Shown here one piece after another: positions 8,056-16,950 of a stretch of 64,000 nt of DNA. The notes beneath the pieces are model-generated. The model saw nothing but the letters and a program-made list of their open reading frames with translations. It had not been told where the DNA came from and searched no databases. The position numbers and the translations under genes were made by a program. The stretch's first letter is position 1. Each line of letters opens with the position of its first letter. Source of the DNA: CAZJVD01 sp964549505. Lineage in GTDB: Bacteria > Bdellovibrionota > UBA1018 > CAZJVD01. The stretch covers positions 495,868-559,867 of the forward strand of contig CAZJVD010000001.1 of assembly GCA_964549505.1 (NCBI GenBank). The letters are read 5' to 3'.

Positions 8056-10008
8056 ATGAAGTCGGTACGTTTGTTGGTTCTTGTAACCTTTTGCTCAATG
8101 CTTTTACCCCAGAGTCTGTCGGTCGCTGCTCAATCCGGCGAGGAAGACGATGTGTGGGGCCTCGAGCTTGTTGGAATTAATACGGACGGCGACCTGTCGG
8201 AGTTCGACTATCTTCAGACGAACTGGGACCCGCAGTGGGAAAAATCAGCGCAGTTTCGCTTGGACACGACACGCGAAGTGTCGAAATGGTTTGCGGATCG
8301 CGCCTACGAAGACCAGCGCATCGGGAAAATTGATCAGTCGCTCACGCGTCCCGCGGATGAAAAGATTCGCCCCCTCGTTTATCGATTGATCACGGAGTAC
8401 TACAACCGGAACGACGGCAAAAAGATCGGCTGGCATCCGCGGTATGTGCGGAAGGCGTTCTTTGGTGACTCCCTCGAACATATTAACGAAGATCTTCGTT
8501 CGGGTGCACGCACGTTCGTTGCGACTTTGGCCCGACTCGAAAAGGATCTCGAAGCAGAAGTGAGCGGTGGCGTAAGTCGGTCTGCGATGGACGAAAACGC
8601 GCGTCTGCGCGAACAGATCGCACAACTCAGCGCTTCGCCCGACAGCGCTGTTCCACCTGAGTGTGGTCCAGTATCTGGCCCAGTATCGGATGGTTATCCT
8701 GTAACGATGACAGCGGAACAAATCGATGAAGAGCTCGATAAGATCTCGGATGCGATTAAAGACGCTCGCGCCACGAAGCCCACCGAAAGTGATGAGGCTC
8801 AGGATGCTGCCGACGAACTTCAGACTCAACGGGACCTTCTCGTGAAGATCGCCGTTCGCGTCGGGAAGTCCAAAAGCTTTAAGAAATTCGCCGCAAAGAT
8901 CAAGCAACTGCACAAGAATACGATTGGCGGAGTGTCCGCGCTCTGTAGTCGCCTGATGACATCGATCGGTAAGGCGAGCGATGTCGCCGACATCGAAGAT
9001 GCTGCCGACACGTGCAGCACGATGGTTTCTGAGACAAAGGACTTCTACAAAGACAATAAGTCCATCAAGGGCATCGAACTCGATGAAGAAAAACTCGTCG
9101 CTACGATGTCGTCTGACGTTCTTCGAAGCTATCGAATGGCTTCGGAAAAAGCAGCGACAGCCGAACGCGACGATGAAGTACGCGAGAGTTTAGGTAAGGT
9201 TGTCACGACAATTACAGAAGACTTCGAAGGCTCTGTACCGGACGATCTCTCGGACCGCGCGTTCAACACCGTTTACATGGCTTCGATTGAAAAGACGAAG
9301 CGTGAGGGTGATGGCAGCGAAGAAGCGAAGCTCGATCGTATCGATCGGATCGCCAAGCAAGCTAAAGAACAATTGCCCGATGTCTCTAGAAAACTCGTAA
9401 ACTTGATCCCCGTTTTCACGGGACTGGAACGTCTTAAAGAAACGCGCGAAGAAACTCTTTACGCCGCTCAAGAAGGCTCCGGTCAGGTTCCGACAGCCGG
9501 TGTTCGTGCTGACGGAAGTATCTTTTACACGCCGAACCACAATGCGCCTTTCGCATGGGGTGTATCTGAACTTCAAGGCCGGTACAGTGGCCTGCTGTCT
9601 TCGGTCTGCGGTGGTTACCGTACGTCGGTCAAGAACAAGCGTTACTGGGGCGGTGTCATCAACACAACGTCGGTGAAAACAAAGTATCACGAGCCAAATA
9701 ACACGGCTTGTGGCCTTATCCAGCGCAAGTACACGGAGACGATGGAACAGATCCAACATGCGGCTCAAATGCGCGATGGACAAATCGATCAAGCCAACCA
9801 GAACCTGATCGCGATGTCGCCAGAAGATCGTAAGAAGCAGTACGCTCCAACGCCAGCGGGTATCACCAACGGTACTTACCGTGCGCCGGGATCGTCGAGC
9901 GGTTTGTTCTCTACGCCGCTGATGAATCCGTGGACGGCACCGTCGTCACCTGGTTATGAGGACTCTGCGCTGGTCAATGGACTTGAGCAGATCTTTCAGA
10001 CTGATTAA
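8056..10008 (+). CDS. Large secreted coiled-coil protein of unknown function
   Basis: About 650 residues with a signal peptide (MKSVRLLVLVTFCSMLLPQSLSVAAQ) and then a charged, mostly helical mature protein. Residues 170-210 (MDENARLREQIAQL) and 220-300 look like coiled coil. The C-terminal 150 residues are richer in Gly, Ser, Pro and aromatic residues and contain several Cys that could form disulfides. The ATG at 8056 is preferred over the upstream frame start at 7948 because it gives a clean signal peptide and has GAGGAG upstream. I do not recognise a family. A strong terminator about 90 bases downstream shows it ends a transcription unit. Confidence 0.75.
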   Translation: MKSVRLLVLVTFCSMLLPQSLSVAAQSGEEDDVWGLELVGINTDGDLSEFDYLQTNWDPQWEKSAQFRLDTTREVSKWFADRAYEDQRIGKIDQSLTRPADEKIRPLVYRLITEYYNRNDGKKIGWHPRYVRKAFFGDSLEHINEDLRSGARTFVATLARLEKDLEAEVSGGVSRSAMDENARLREQIAQLSASPDSAVPPECGPVSGPVSDGYPVTMTAEQIDEELDKISDAIKDARATKPTESDEAQDAADELQTQRDLLVKIAVRVGKSKSFKKFAAKIKQLHKNTIGGVSALCSRLMTSIGKASDVADIEDAADTCSTMVSETKDFYKDNKSIKGIELDEEKLVATMSSDVLRSYRMASEKAATAERDDEVRESLGKVVTTITEDFEGSVPDDLSDRAFNTVYMASIEKTKREGDGSEEAKLDRIDRIAKQAKEQLPDVSRKLVNLIPVFTGLERLKETREETLYAAQEGSGQVPTAGVRADGSIFYTPNHNAPFAWGVSELQGRYSGLLSSVCGGYRTSVKNKRYWGGVINTTSVKTKYHEPNNTACGLIQRKYTETMEQIQHAAQMRDGQIDQANQNLIAMSPEDRKKQYAPTPAGITNGTYRAPGSSSGLFSTPLMNPWTAPSSPGYEDSALVNGLEQIFQTD

Positions 10009-10048
10009 GGCGAACTAGCTAAAGCGACACTTTAATAAAATAAAACCC

Positions 10049-10072
10049 ACAAACGCCAATGCAAGCGTTTGT
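10049..10072 (+). repeat. 8-bp inverted repeat downstream of the large secreted protein gene
   Basis: ACAAACGC and GCGTTTGT form a perfect 8-bp stem around an 8-base loop, 41 bases after the stop codon. It has no T-run, so it is more likely an mRNA 3' stabilising hairpin than a terminator. Confidence 0.5.
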
Positions 10073-10098
10073 CAAGAGTGAGCAAGAGCAAAATACGA

Positions 10099-10129
10099 GC
10101 GCGCAGAGATCTTCTCTGCGCGCTTTTTT
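10099..10129 (+). terminator. Rho-independent terminator
   Basis: GCGCGCAGAGA (10099-10109) pairs perfectly with TCTCTGCGCGC (10113-10123) around a 3-base loop and is followed at once by six T residues. It ends the transcript of the large secreted protein gene and isolates the cold-shock gene. Confidence 0.95.
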
Positions 10130-10176
10130 CGTTTGACGGGATCGGTTGATCTGCTTACCTTCATTTCATAACAAAC

Positions 10177-10192
10177 TATAATTTTTTGGGGG
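10177..10192 (+). promoter_or_regulatory. Likely -10 box and Shine-Dalgarno of the cold-shock gene
   Basis: A perfect TATAAT (10177-10182) is followed by GGGGG (10188-10192), which serves as the Shine-Dalgarno for the ATG at 10203. Only weak -35 candidates (TTACCT) are present. If used, the leader would be very short, unlike the long cspA leader of E. coli. Confidence 0.45.
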
Positions 10193-10202
10193 TTTGTTGG
10201 AT

Positions 10203-10415
10203 ATGACATCTGGAGTAGTAAAGTGGTTCAATGACAGCAAAGGTTTTGGGTTCATCACCTGCAGCGGTGATAGCCGAGATATCTTTGTTCACTACACGGC
10301 AATTCAGGGCGACGGTTTCAAGACCCTTGAAGAAGGGCAGAACGTGCAGTTCGAGCTGATAGACGGACCGAAGGGTCCGCTGGCTACGAACGTCAACAAG
10401 ATCCCGACAGCCTGA
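10203..10415 (+). CDS. Cold-shock domain protein (CspA family)
   Basis: A 70-residue single cold-shock domain with RNP1 as SKGFGFI and RNP2 as DIFVHYTAI. It binds single-stranded RNA or DNA and melts RNA structure. The ATG at 10203 is chosen because it gives the usual N-terminus (MTSGVVKWFN) with GGGGG about 10 bases upstream; TTG codons at 10194 and 10197 are alternatives. It is isolated by the terminator upstream. Whether it is cold-inducible cannot be told from the sequence. Confidence 0.93.
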   Translation: MTSGVVKWFNDSKGFGFITCSGDSRDIFVHYTAIQGDGFKTLEEGQNVQFELIDGPKGPLATNVNKIPTA

Positions 10416-10467
10416 ACGCTAACCTGGTATCAGGCCAAGGAGCAGTAAATGACCGGCGGTTGTTTTA

Positions 10468-11331
10468 ATGCTTGGTCGTGAGGCTGAGCGTTCGCAGATC
10501 TCGACCTGCCTAAAGTTAGGTCGGAGTGTTCTGCTCGAGGGTCCTGTCGGCGTTGGAAAGACGAGCCTTGCGACCGATGTGATCATGCGGCTGGGAAAGC
10601 CGTGTTTTCGCGTTGATGGCGATAGCCGGATGAGTGAATCGAAACTCACTGGGGGCTTTGATCCCCACCGCGTTGTCGCTTCCGGGTACGCACGAGAAAA
10701 TTTCATCGCGGGTCCTTTGATCGAAGCGATGGAGTCCGGCGGCGTCCTCTTCATCAATGAGCTCAATCGTTTTCCTGAGGGTGTTCAAAACGTCCTTCTT
10801 CCCGTTCTCGATGAGCGCAAACTCTTTGTACCGCGTCTTGGCACGATCGAAGCCCGTGCTGGCTTCGTCGTCATCGCCACACAGAATCCAAAAGAATTTG
10901 TCGCTACGTCTCATCTGAGCGAGGCGATATTAGATCGCTTTGATCTTGTCGTCGTGGACTACCCCGATGAGAAGCTTGAGCTTGAGATCGTGCTGGAGCA
11001 TCTCGGTAAGCCGACTGGCGCTGAGATCAAGCGAGCGGCGTCCGATGCCGTGAAACTTGTACGTGCTTCGCGTGACGACCGCGATGTTCGTCGCGGCGGA
11101 TCGGTTCGAGCAGCGATTTCGTTAGCGGAGCTTGCGAGCGTTTTTGCAAAAGCCAAGGGCGGGCCCGACGTTCACAGCGACGGTTACGATGCCGCCTTCC
11201 GAAAAGCTGCGCACCTGACGCTTTCGACTCGAATCGAAACAGACGGATTGGTTCGGGATGTGATCGATCGGCTCGTTTCAGCTGTACTGGAAGGAAAAGC
11301 TTCAGACCGGTTCGAAAAAAAAAAGAGATAA
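10468..11331 (+). CDS. MoxR-type AAA+ ATPase
   Basis: A 287-residue AAA ATPase of the MoxR group. It has Walker A GPVGVGKTS (near residue 25), Walker B GGVLFINELNRF (near 92), a sensor-1 region VVIATQNPKEF and an arginine-finger region LDRFD. MoxR ATPases act as chaperones for VWA-domain partners, and the next gene, 11 bases on, encodes a VWA protein. The C-terminal lid (residues 190-280) is short. The ATG at 10468 lies about 50 bases after the cold-shock gene. Confidence 0.9.
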   Translation: MLGREAERSQISTCLKLGRSVLLEGPVGVGKTSLATDVIMRLGKPCFRVDGDSRMSESKLTGGFDPHRVVASGYARENFIAGPLIEAMESGGVLFINELNRFPEGVQNVLLPVLDERKLFVPRLGTIEARAGFVVIATQNPKEFVATSHLSEAILDRFDLVVVDYPDEKLELEIVLEHLGKPTGAEIKRAASDAVKLVRASRDDRDVRRGGSVRAAISLAELASVFAKAKGGPDVHSDGYDAAFRKAAHLTLSTRIETDGLVRDVIDRLVSAVLEGKASDRFEKKKR

Positions 11332-11342
11332 GCCCTGAGGCC

Positions 11343-12284
11343 TTGGCGGCGATAGACGCTCGACGCGAACGGTTTCGTCGCAAGGAGGCCACAGTCGCGC
11401 CGGAGATGGCCGCAATGTCCGAAAAAAATGCCCAGCCACTCGACGCAGATGAGATCCCGTTGGGCTCCGACCTGGATCAGTGGCAAGTGGCTTTGCAGTG
11501 GGCGGAACTCAAAAAGAGAGCTGGCGCTCGCTCGGATCGCGAACGCATACGGCTTCGAGATCTCGAACAGATCGCTATTTCTGCGGTCTTACGCAAGGCC
11601 CGATCGATTTTAGGTGCGGTGGTACGGCCTGAGTATTTCGCGACAGAAGAGTTGACCAGGTTTTCGACGGTTCCGTCGGCGGCAGAGCTGGATATCGAAG
11701 AGAGTTTCGAACATGGTTTCGAACGCTTGTTTTTTGAGGTCCGGAAATACCGAGACGAGCCCCTCGTTCTCGTTATGGACACAAGTCTTTCGATGACGGG
11801 CGAGAAACTGGCGTGGGCCGCCGTTGCGCTTTCGGTGGTCGCCCTTCAGTTTGAACAGAGTCGCCTGGCGATTGTCACATTTCAGAATGATGCCCAGGTA
11901 CTGAAAGACTGGAATGAAGAACTTAGTATTGAGCGTGTTCTGGAGCGCTTTCTCGATCTCGAGGTCGAGGGATACACCCATCTCGAAGCCGGTCTCGAAA
12001 AGGCGCTGGAGATGGTGCGTGCGATGATGGGTAAAAGTCGGGGTCGGCGTGTCCCCGCGCTTCTCCTGTCGGACGGCAAGTATACAGCTGGCCGCGATCC
12101 CCGAGTGATTGCCCCTCTGTTTCCGCGCTTAGTGGTTCTAAAGATCGGTCAAGACACCACCAGCTTGGAGCTCTGTCGGGACCTTGCCCTACGAGGACAT
12201 GGGAAAATGCTCGAAGTTCCCGACGAAATGGCGCTTCCGAGGGGAGTCGCTAGCGCGGCTCGTGAGATTTTACGATTGTCATGA
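11343..12284 (+). CDS. VWA-domain protein, partner of MoxR ATPase
   Basis: Up to 313 residues from a TTG at 11343; an internal ATG at about 11415 would also give a good product. The C-terminal half is a von Willebrand A domain with an intact MIDAS: DTSLSMT (near residue 145), a Thr in EGYTHLEAG, and an Asp in LLSDGKY. The N-terminal half is charged and lacks a signal peptide, so the protein is probably cytoplasmic. The pairing with MoxR suggests a metal-dependent assembly or chaperone complex, with the client unknown. Confidence 0.87.
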   Translation: MAAIDARRERFRRKEATVAPEMAAMSEKNAQPLDADEIPLGSDLDQWQVALQWAELKKRAGARSDRERIRLRDLEQIAISAVLRKARSILGAVVRPEYFATEELTRFSTVPSAAELDIEESFEHGFERLFFEVRKYRDEPLVLVMDTSLSMTGEKLAWAAVALSVVALQFEQSRLAIVTFQNDAQVLKDWNEELSIERVLERFLDLEVEGYTHLEAGLEKALEMVRAMMGKSRGRRVPALLLSDGKYTAGRDPRVIAPLFPRLVVLKIGQDTTSLELCRDLALRGHGKMLEVPDEMALPRGVASAAREILRLS

Positions 12285-12311
12285 AAATACATTTCGTTTA
12301 GAAAATGAAAC

Positions 12312-12500
12312 ATGCGTGAAGACTATGACATCCAAGGGCCTAAGCGTTCGGTTTCCATTGAAATTGAAAAAGACGCCGCCGACAATCTGGATAAGATGGC
12401 AGCGTATAAGGAACTCACCGTCTCTCAGCTTATCAACACGGCGGTGAAACGCTTCATCTCGCAGCACAAAGACTTTCTTCCTCCCGGTAAGAAAAAGTAA
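12312..12500 (+). CDS. Small ribbon-helix-helix-like protein
   Basis: A 62-residue protein with a beta strand SVSIEIEKDAADNLDKMAAY followed by two helices (ELTVSQLINTAVKRFISQH), the usual layout of an RHH/CopG DNA-binding dimer. The C-terminus is basic (PPGKKK). It lies 27 bases after the VWA gene and could be its regulator; no toxin gene is adjacent. It ends 5 bases before the convergent lipoprotein gene. Confidence 0.65.
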   Translation: MREDYDIQGPKRSVSIEIEKDAADNLDKMAAYKELTVSQLINTAVKRFISQHKDFLPPGKKK

Positions 12501-12505
12501 GGCTT

Positions 12506-12994
12506 TTATCGAAGACGTGTTTTCAAGTCTTCGTTGTACTTTGCCGCCGCGCTCGAAATCGAGAACGTCGCGGCGAGTGAGAACGCAGCTGAGGCAACGG
12601 CCGCTCCTGTTCCTCCGAGCTGAAGTGCGGTGCGTGTCGAACTTCCGTCTTCCGCTAAATAACTTCCAAGAAAAGCTGCCGCACCAAGTGCGAGAACAGC
12701 GGTACTGATGATTCGATAGGTTTGAGCGTTTGATACAGTTTCCGACGCTCTCGACGATACGGACTCGATCACAGGTTTAAAAGAGCCGACGGTATACGCG
12801 TTCTGCTTCTGCCAAAAGAAATATCCGGCCGTCCAAAAGCTCGGTTCGGTGAGCTCAAACCTCTCGATCTCTGCCTTCCGCTCTTCAGTGCCTTGAGTCT
12901 CGAGATTAGGCAATGGGCCGGTGTAAGTCGTGGCGCAAGCACTGAGGAAAACAGAAGCAGCGATGGCCAAAGGAACAGCTTTGGAAAACGTCAT
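12506..12994 (-). CDS. Membrane-anchored lipoprotein, unknown function
   Basis: About 162 residues. A signal peptide with lipobox FLSAC places Cys near residue 20 from the internal ATG at 12994; an upstream ATG at 13024 is possible but would lengthen the leader. A region rich in Ala and Gly (RIISTAVLALGAAAFLGSYL and a second stretch after it) forms two likely transmembrane helices. I recognise no domain. It follows a second lipoprotein gene on the same strand and probably shares its transcript. Confidence 0.65.
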   Translation of the reverse strand: MTFSKAVPLAIAASVFLSACATTYTGPLPNLETQGTEERKAEIERFELTEPSFWTAGYFFWQKQNAYTVGSFKPVIESVSSRASETVSNAQTYRIISTAVLALGAAAFLGSYLAEDGSSTRTALQLGGTGAAVASAAFSLAATFSISSAAAKYNEDLKTRLR

Positions 12995-13010
12995 GGCGAC
13001 GTTCTTACTA

Positions 13011-13544
13011 TCACTTGTGCTCAATCACAATTGCGCTGAGCTTTGAGATAAGATTTTCTGGCCACTCCGTTCCGAGTGAAAGCGTGCAGCCATGCTTCGC
13101 TCCCCCTATACGAAGAACAGCATGAAATGTCTTTTTAGGTTCCGAAAAGTCCTCGAGAGCCACGGTCGATTTAAAAACAAACCAAACGCGCTTAGGTAGC
13201 GGTTTCGAAAGATCGACCGCGAGATCCGCACGGCCAGCTTTTCTGAATTCTGTGATGGCGGCGTCGAGGTCTTGATCCTGAATAATCGTCACTTCGGATC
13301 TCCCAGTATTCTTCTCGATGCCGTCTTCAGTCGAGATCCCTACATCACTGGTCAGAAACGAAGTTCCTAAAGATCCACTTCCACTTTCCTGTGACTTTGA
13401 ACTGGATTCGCTTGTCCCCTCCGGTCCCTGCGGTTGCGGATTAAAATCGCGCTTATCCATGCTTGGGGACACAGGCCCACATCCCGCGGCCAGCGAGATG
13501 ATCAAAAGAATAGAATGTTTCCGAAACCCTCTCTGAAACTGCAT
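13011..13544 (-). CDS. Lipoprotein, unknown function
   Basis: About 177 residues from the ATG at 13544, which has GAGGGT upstream and gives a clean signal peptide with lipobox LAAGC. After the Cys comes a Ser/Glu/Gln-rich linker of about 50 residues, then a compact globular region with one Cys (GCTLSLG). No family is recognised. An upstream ATG at 13613 would add 23 residues before the signal peptide and is disfavoured. Confidence 0.65.
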   Translation of the reverse strand: MQFQRGFRKHSILLIISLAAGCGPVSPSMDKRDFNPQPQGPEGTSESSSKSQESGSGSLGTSFLTSDVGISTEDGIEKNTGRSEVTIIQDQDLDAAITEFRKAGRADLAVDLSKPLPKRVWFVFKSTVALEDFSEPKKTFHAVLRIGGAKHGCTLSLGTEWPENLISKLSAIVIEHK

Positions 13545-13852
13545 CGAACCCTCGATTAAACCGTCGCTTCCGTTGCGACAGATGTTTAAAGAGGTGTCCA
13601 AGAGATGTGCCAAGCGTCTGTCAGGAGCGGGGGCACTTTGACGCTAAGAATGCCCGTACGTTATCTGTGTCAGCGAGCTTATTATTACATATGTAATGTT
13701 TATAGATTAGACACGCAAACGACGCACTCGGGTATTGCGCCCATTTTCGTCCCTCCCACAAGAACTCGCGCGGCGTCTCCAGCATTCTTGGATTTACTCT
13801 TTAAGTCTTGATCGCGAGAAACACTCCCCCGGCTCGACCACCCATGGTCTCG
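13545..13852. other. Intergenic region upstream of the lipoprotein genes
   Basis: About 300 bases without a convincing gene. A 68-codon frame on the plus strand (13605-13811) has no family signal and poor composition. An AT-rich patch at 13678-13710 (ATTATTACATATGTAATG) could contain the promoter of the minus-strand lipoprotein genes. The right end runs into the long inverted repeat. Confidence 0.4.
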
Positions 13853-13853
13853 C

Positions 13854-13989
13854 GCGCTCTTAGGTTCCCTTAAGTTTCGGCGCGTGCAGAATGTTCCCCG
13901 CGCAAGCCAGGAAGGCGGAAGCGGGGCTGGGGTAAGCCACGGATGGCGCCACTCTGAGCGCGCCGAAACTTAAGGGAACCTAAGAGTGC
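13854..13989. repeat. Long inverted repeat, copy 2 (28-bp perfect arms, 74-nt loop)
   Basis: Bases 13857-13884 are the exact reverse complement of 13959-13986, and pairing continues to 31 bp through one G-T pair. The loop contains ATGTTCCCCGCGCAAGCC (from 13891), nearly the same as the core in the loop of copy 1. It also has a nested CCCCGC/GCGGGG stem. The element lies 12 bases beyond the stop codon of the Fe-S oxidoreductase gene. The arms share nothing with copy 1, so each has kept self-complementarity independently. Confidence 0.85.
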
Positions 13990-14000
13990 TGGAGAAACTA

Positions 14001-15971
14001 CTACGGCGTGGCTTCGTCAATGAGCTCAGCCAGGTCACGAACGCGAACTTTGTCCTGCATGTTCTTCGCTTTGACGCCGTCGTTGAGCATGGTCATACAG
14101 AACGGGCAGTTCGCAGCGATGACCGATGGATTTTTTGTGAGAGCTTGTTCCGTGCGAGTGATGTTGATGCGTTTACCGATCTTTTCTTCCATCCACATGC
14201 GACCACCGCCGGCACCGCAACACATGCTCTGCTCGCGCGCCATAGGAAGCTCTTCAAGGCGGGCCGCCGGCAACGCCTGTAGGACATGTCGGGGTTCATC
14301 ATAGATACCGTTCCAACGGCCGATGTAGCAGCTATCGTGATAAGCAACGGTTTCTTCAATATTCTTTGTCGGACGGATTTTTCCTTCCTTGATCAATTGA
14401 GCAAGGTACGTCGCGTGGTGCATGACTTCGTAGTGCCCACCAAAATCTTTGTACTCATTCTTGAGCGTGTTGAAACAATGAGGACAGGTCGTGAGAATCT
14501 TCTTAACGTTATAACGATTGAGTGTTTCGATATTGGCTTTTGCTAGGTTCTGAAACAGGTATTCATTTCCAATACGTCGTGCGGAGTCGCCGGTACACTT
14601 CTCTTCTTTGCCGAGAATCGCGAAGCGAATCTGAGCCTTTTTCAAGAGATTAACGAACGACTTAACGACCTTCGTGTTGCGCTCGTCATAAGCCCCGGCA
14701 CAACCAACCCAGAGCAAGACATCAAACTGAGGACTTTCGGCAAGTGTCGGGATGGCTAGGCCCTGTGCCCAGTTTGCGCGATCGTCGGCGCTGAAGGCCC
14801 AAGGCGTCGCGTTGGTTTCCATGTTCTTGAAAACCGTTTGTACTTCTTCCGGAAACTTCGATTCCATCATCACGAGGTTGCGGCGGATGTCATAGATCTT
14901 GTCCGTCTGTTCAATAAAGACAGGACAGGCGACTTCACAAGCACGACAGGAGGTGCAGGCCCAAATGACATCTTCGGTAACGTTCGTATCGATGACATGC
15001 GAAACTTCGTCGGCTTTACCGGCGAGAATCTTGGCTTTGTTCGCCATGAGATTCAGTTTCAGGTCGTGAATAATATTCTTCGGTGAGAGAGGTTTCTCTG
15101 TGTTCCATGCCGGGCAGACTTCTTGGCAGCGACCGCATTCGGTGCAGGAGTAGTAGTCCAACGTGTCTTTCCACGTGAGATCGGTGACCTTTGCAGCTCC
15201 ATATTGCGTGACCGTGGCATCGTCGAAATTGATCGACTTCATGCCCTTTTCTCGGCCCAGATTCTGAAAAAAAGTGTTGGGTCCGGCCGCGAGCACGTGC
15301 AGGTGTTTCGAACTCGGAATGTACATCGCAAATCCAAGTACGATCAGCATGTGGATCCACTTAAAAACTTTGGATAGCGTCAGAGCGGTAGTCTCGTTCG
15401 GAACCATGTCCGACAGAAAACTTGCTAGTGCATTTGAGAAAGGCATCGCGTCTGCAAAATGAGGATGCACTCCTAGGATCATGAACGCATTCATGCCTAA
15501 AATTGCGATCATCAGAGCCGACGTAAACACCAAGATAATCCCGGCATCCGTCGATTGACCGAGGTGCTTGGGTCGGACGATGTAACGACGATAGGCGGCC
15601 AGGACTGCCGCGATTAAAACTAAAGCAGTGAAGAAGTCCTGAATGAAGACAAGTGCCGCGTAAGGAATGTCGCCAATAAACTCATAACTGAAACCCGAAA
15701 ACAGTGTGCTGATGAACTGTTCGACGGTTCCGACCGTGATGATGATGAAACCCCAGAAGATACTGGTGTGAAGGATGCCGATCCAGCGCTTACGTAAGAC
15801 CGCTTGTTGGCCGAGAACGTTGGCGATGGTCGCTTTGATGCGAGCCGGAAGATGATCTATGCGTGAAATGCGTCCTTTGGACGCTTTCATCAGCTTGAGC
15901 AGCTGCCAAACTTTATAGCCGGAAAACCCGAATGCGCCTGCCGCAACAACTAGAAAGAGTGCTGCTTCCAT
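14001..15971 (-). CDS. Membrane Fe-S oxidoreductase (heterodisulfide-reductase-like), EtfAB partner
   Basis: A 656-residue fusion. The N-terminal 230 residues hold five or six transmembrane helices with His residues of a NarI-like haem domain (LHTSIFWGFIII, WIHMLIVLGF). Two 4Fe-4S motifs follow, CTECGRCQEVCP near residue 276 and CTSCRACEVACP near 339, then two CCG-type domains (CTGD...CPHC and CCGAGGGRMW...CPFC). Such proteins pass electrons between electron-transfer flavoprotein and the quinone pool. etfA lies 2 bases upstream. It is the last gene of the long minus-strand run and is followed by the long inverted repeat. Confidence 0.9.
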   Translation of the reverse strand: MEAALFLVVAAGAFGFSGYKVWQLLKLMKASKGRISRIDHLPARIKATIANVLGQQAVLRKRWIGILHTSIFWGFIIITVGTVEQFISTLFSGFSYEFIGDIPYAALVFIQDFFTALVLIAAVLAAYRRYIVRPKHLGQSTDAGIILVFTSALMIAILGMNAFMILGVHPHFADAMPFSNALASFLSDMVPNETTALTLSKVFKWIHMLIVLGFAMYIPSSKHLHVLAAGPNTFFQNLGREKGMKSINFDDATVTQYGAAKVTDLTWKDTLDYYSCTECGRCQEVCPAWNTEKPLSPKNIIHDLKLNLMANKAKILAGKADEVSHVIDTNVTEDVIWACTSCRACEVACPVFIEQTDKIYDIRRNLVMMESKFPEEVQTVFKNMETNATPWAFSADDRANWAQGLAIPTLAESPQFDVLLWVGCAGAYDERNTKVVKSFVNLLKKAQIRFAILGKEEKCTGDSARRIGNEYLFQNLAKANIETLNRYNVKKILTTCPHCFNTLKNEYKDFGGHYEVMHHATYLAQLIKEGKIRPTKNIEETVAYHDSCYIGRWNGIYDEPRHVLQALPAARLEELPMAREQSMCCGAGGGRMWMEEKIGKRINITRTEQALTKNPSVIAANCPFCMTMLNDGVKAKNMQDKVRVRDLAELIDEATP

Positions 15972-15973
15972 CG

Positions 15974-16948
15974 TTAGTGAGCGCCGTCTTTAAGCTTCTT
16001 GAACTCCTGTGTGAGTGCCGGAATAACTTTGAAAAGATCGCCAACGACTCCATAGTCAGCGAGCTGAAAAATCGGGGCCTCTGGATCGGTATTGATCGCA
16101 GTGATGACTTTCGACGTACGCATCCCAGCCAAGTGCTGAATAGCGCCGCTAATACCACAAGCGATGTACAGCTGAGGCGACACGACTTTTCCAGTTTGTC
16201 CGACTTGATCGCGATGGGGACGATATCCGGCGTCGACGGCGGCGCGCGAAGCACCGACGGCAGCACCGATCACATCCGCACATTCCTCGATCACTTTAAA
16301 GTTTTCAGCATTGCCCATCGCGCGGCCACCCGAGATCACGACCGATGCTTCTGTCACGTCGGGACGGCTTGTGGATCCTTGCTTGAGGTCCACGGTCTTT
16401 GTTTTGAGGCCGTCGAAAGCAGCGGTGAACGTTTTGACATCAGCTTTTTTCGAAGCATCGTTCTTGGGTGAGCCTAGAGCATTTGGACGAATCGTTAAAA
16501 ACTTCGGACCGGTTCCGACAAACTCTATTGTCGCAATCGCTTTACCTGCAAACACAGGCCGCTTTGCCTGTAGCGTGGATCCGGAAAGCTGAGCCCACGT
16601 GCAGTCGGTTGCAATGCCGGTTCCGAGTCGCGCGGCGACGTGCGGGAGCAGATCGCGTCCCATCGGTGAATGCGAAGCCATGACGACGTCCGGAGAAACG
16701 GCTTTGATCGCTTCGAGCATCGCGGCCGTGTAAGCTTCAGCGGAATAAAGTTTAAGCGCCGCATTTTCGCAGACGTGAACGATCTTCGCGCCCCACGCTC
16801 CAAGTTCAGCAGCGGAACCCTGAACACCGTCACCGAGAAGCACAGCGTGTACTTCAGCACCGGCTTGCGAAAAGAAACTGAGCAGCTCAAACGACGCCTT
16901 TTTTAGTTTGCCGTTACGTTGTTCGGCGAAAACGAGAACTTTAGACAT
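15974..16948 (-). CDS. etfA: EtfA, electron transfer flavoprotein alpha subunit
   Basis: A 324-residue EtfA. The C-terminal FAD-binding domain is clear: GRAMGNAENF, the VGASRAAVDAGYRPHRDQVGQTGK stretch, the PQLYIACGISGAIQHLAGM motif and INTDPEAPIFQLADYGVVGD. With EtfB it forms the soluble flavoprotein that collects electrons from acyl-CoA and other dehydrogenases. It sits between etfB and the Fe-S oxidoreductase with only 2-base gaps, so the three are one unit. Confidence 0.97.
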   Translation of the reverse strand: MSKVLVFAEQRNGKLKKASFELLSFFSQAGAEVHAVLLGDGVQGSAAELGAWGAKIVHVCENAALKLYSAEAYTAAMLEAIKAVSPDVVMASHSPMGRDLLPHVAARLGTGIATDCTWAQLSGSTLQAKRPVFAGKAIATIEFVGTGPKFLTIRPNALGSPKNDASKKADVKTFTAAFDGLKTKTVDLKQGSTSRPDVTEASVVISGGRAMGNAENFKVIEECADVIGAAVGASRAAVDAGYRPHRDQVGQTGKVVSPQLYIACGISGAIQHLAGMRTSKVITAINTDPEAPIFQLADYGVVGDLFKVIPALTQEFKKLKDGAH

Positions 16949-16950
16949 AG

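Noticed and set aside
13605..13811. 68-codon plus-strand ORF upstream of the lipoprotein genes
   Set aside because: It has no ribosome-binding site and a composition unlike neighbours, and it overlaps the probable promoter of the minus-strand genes.
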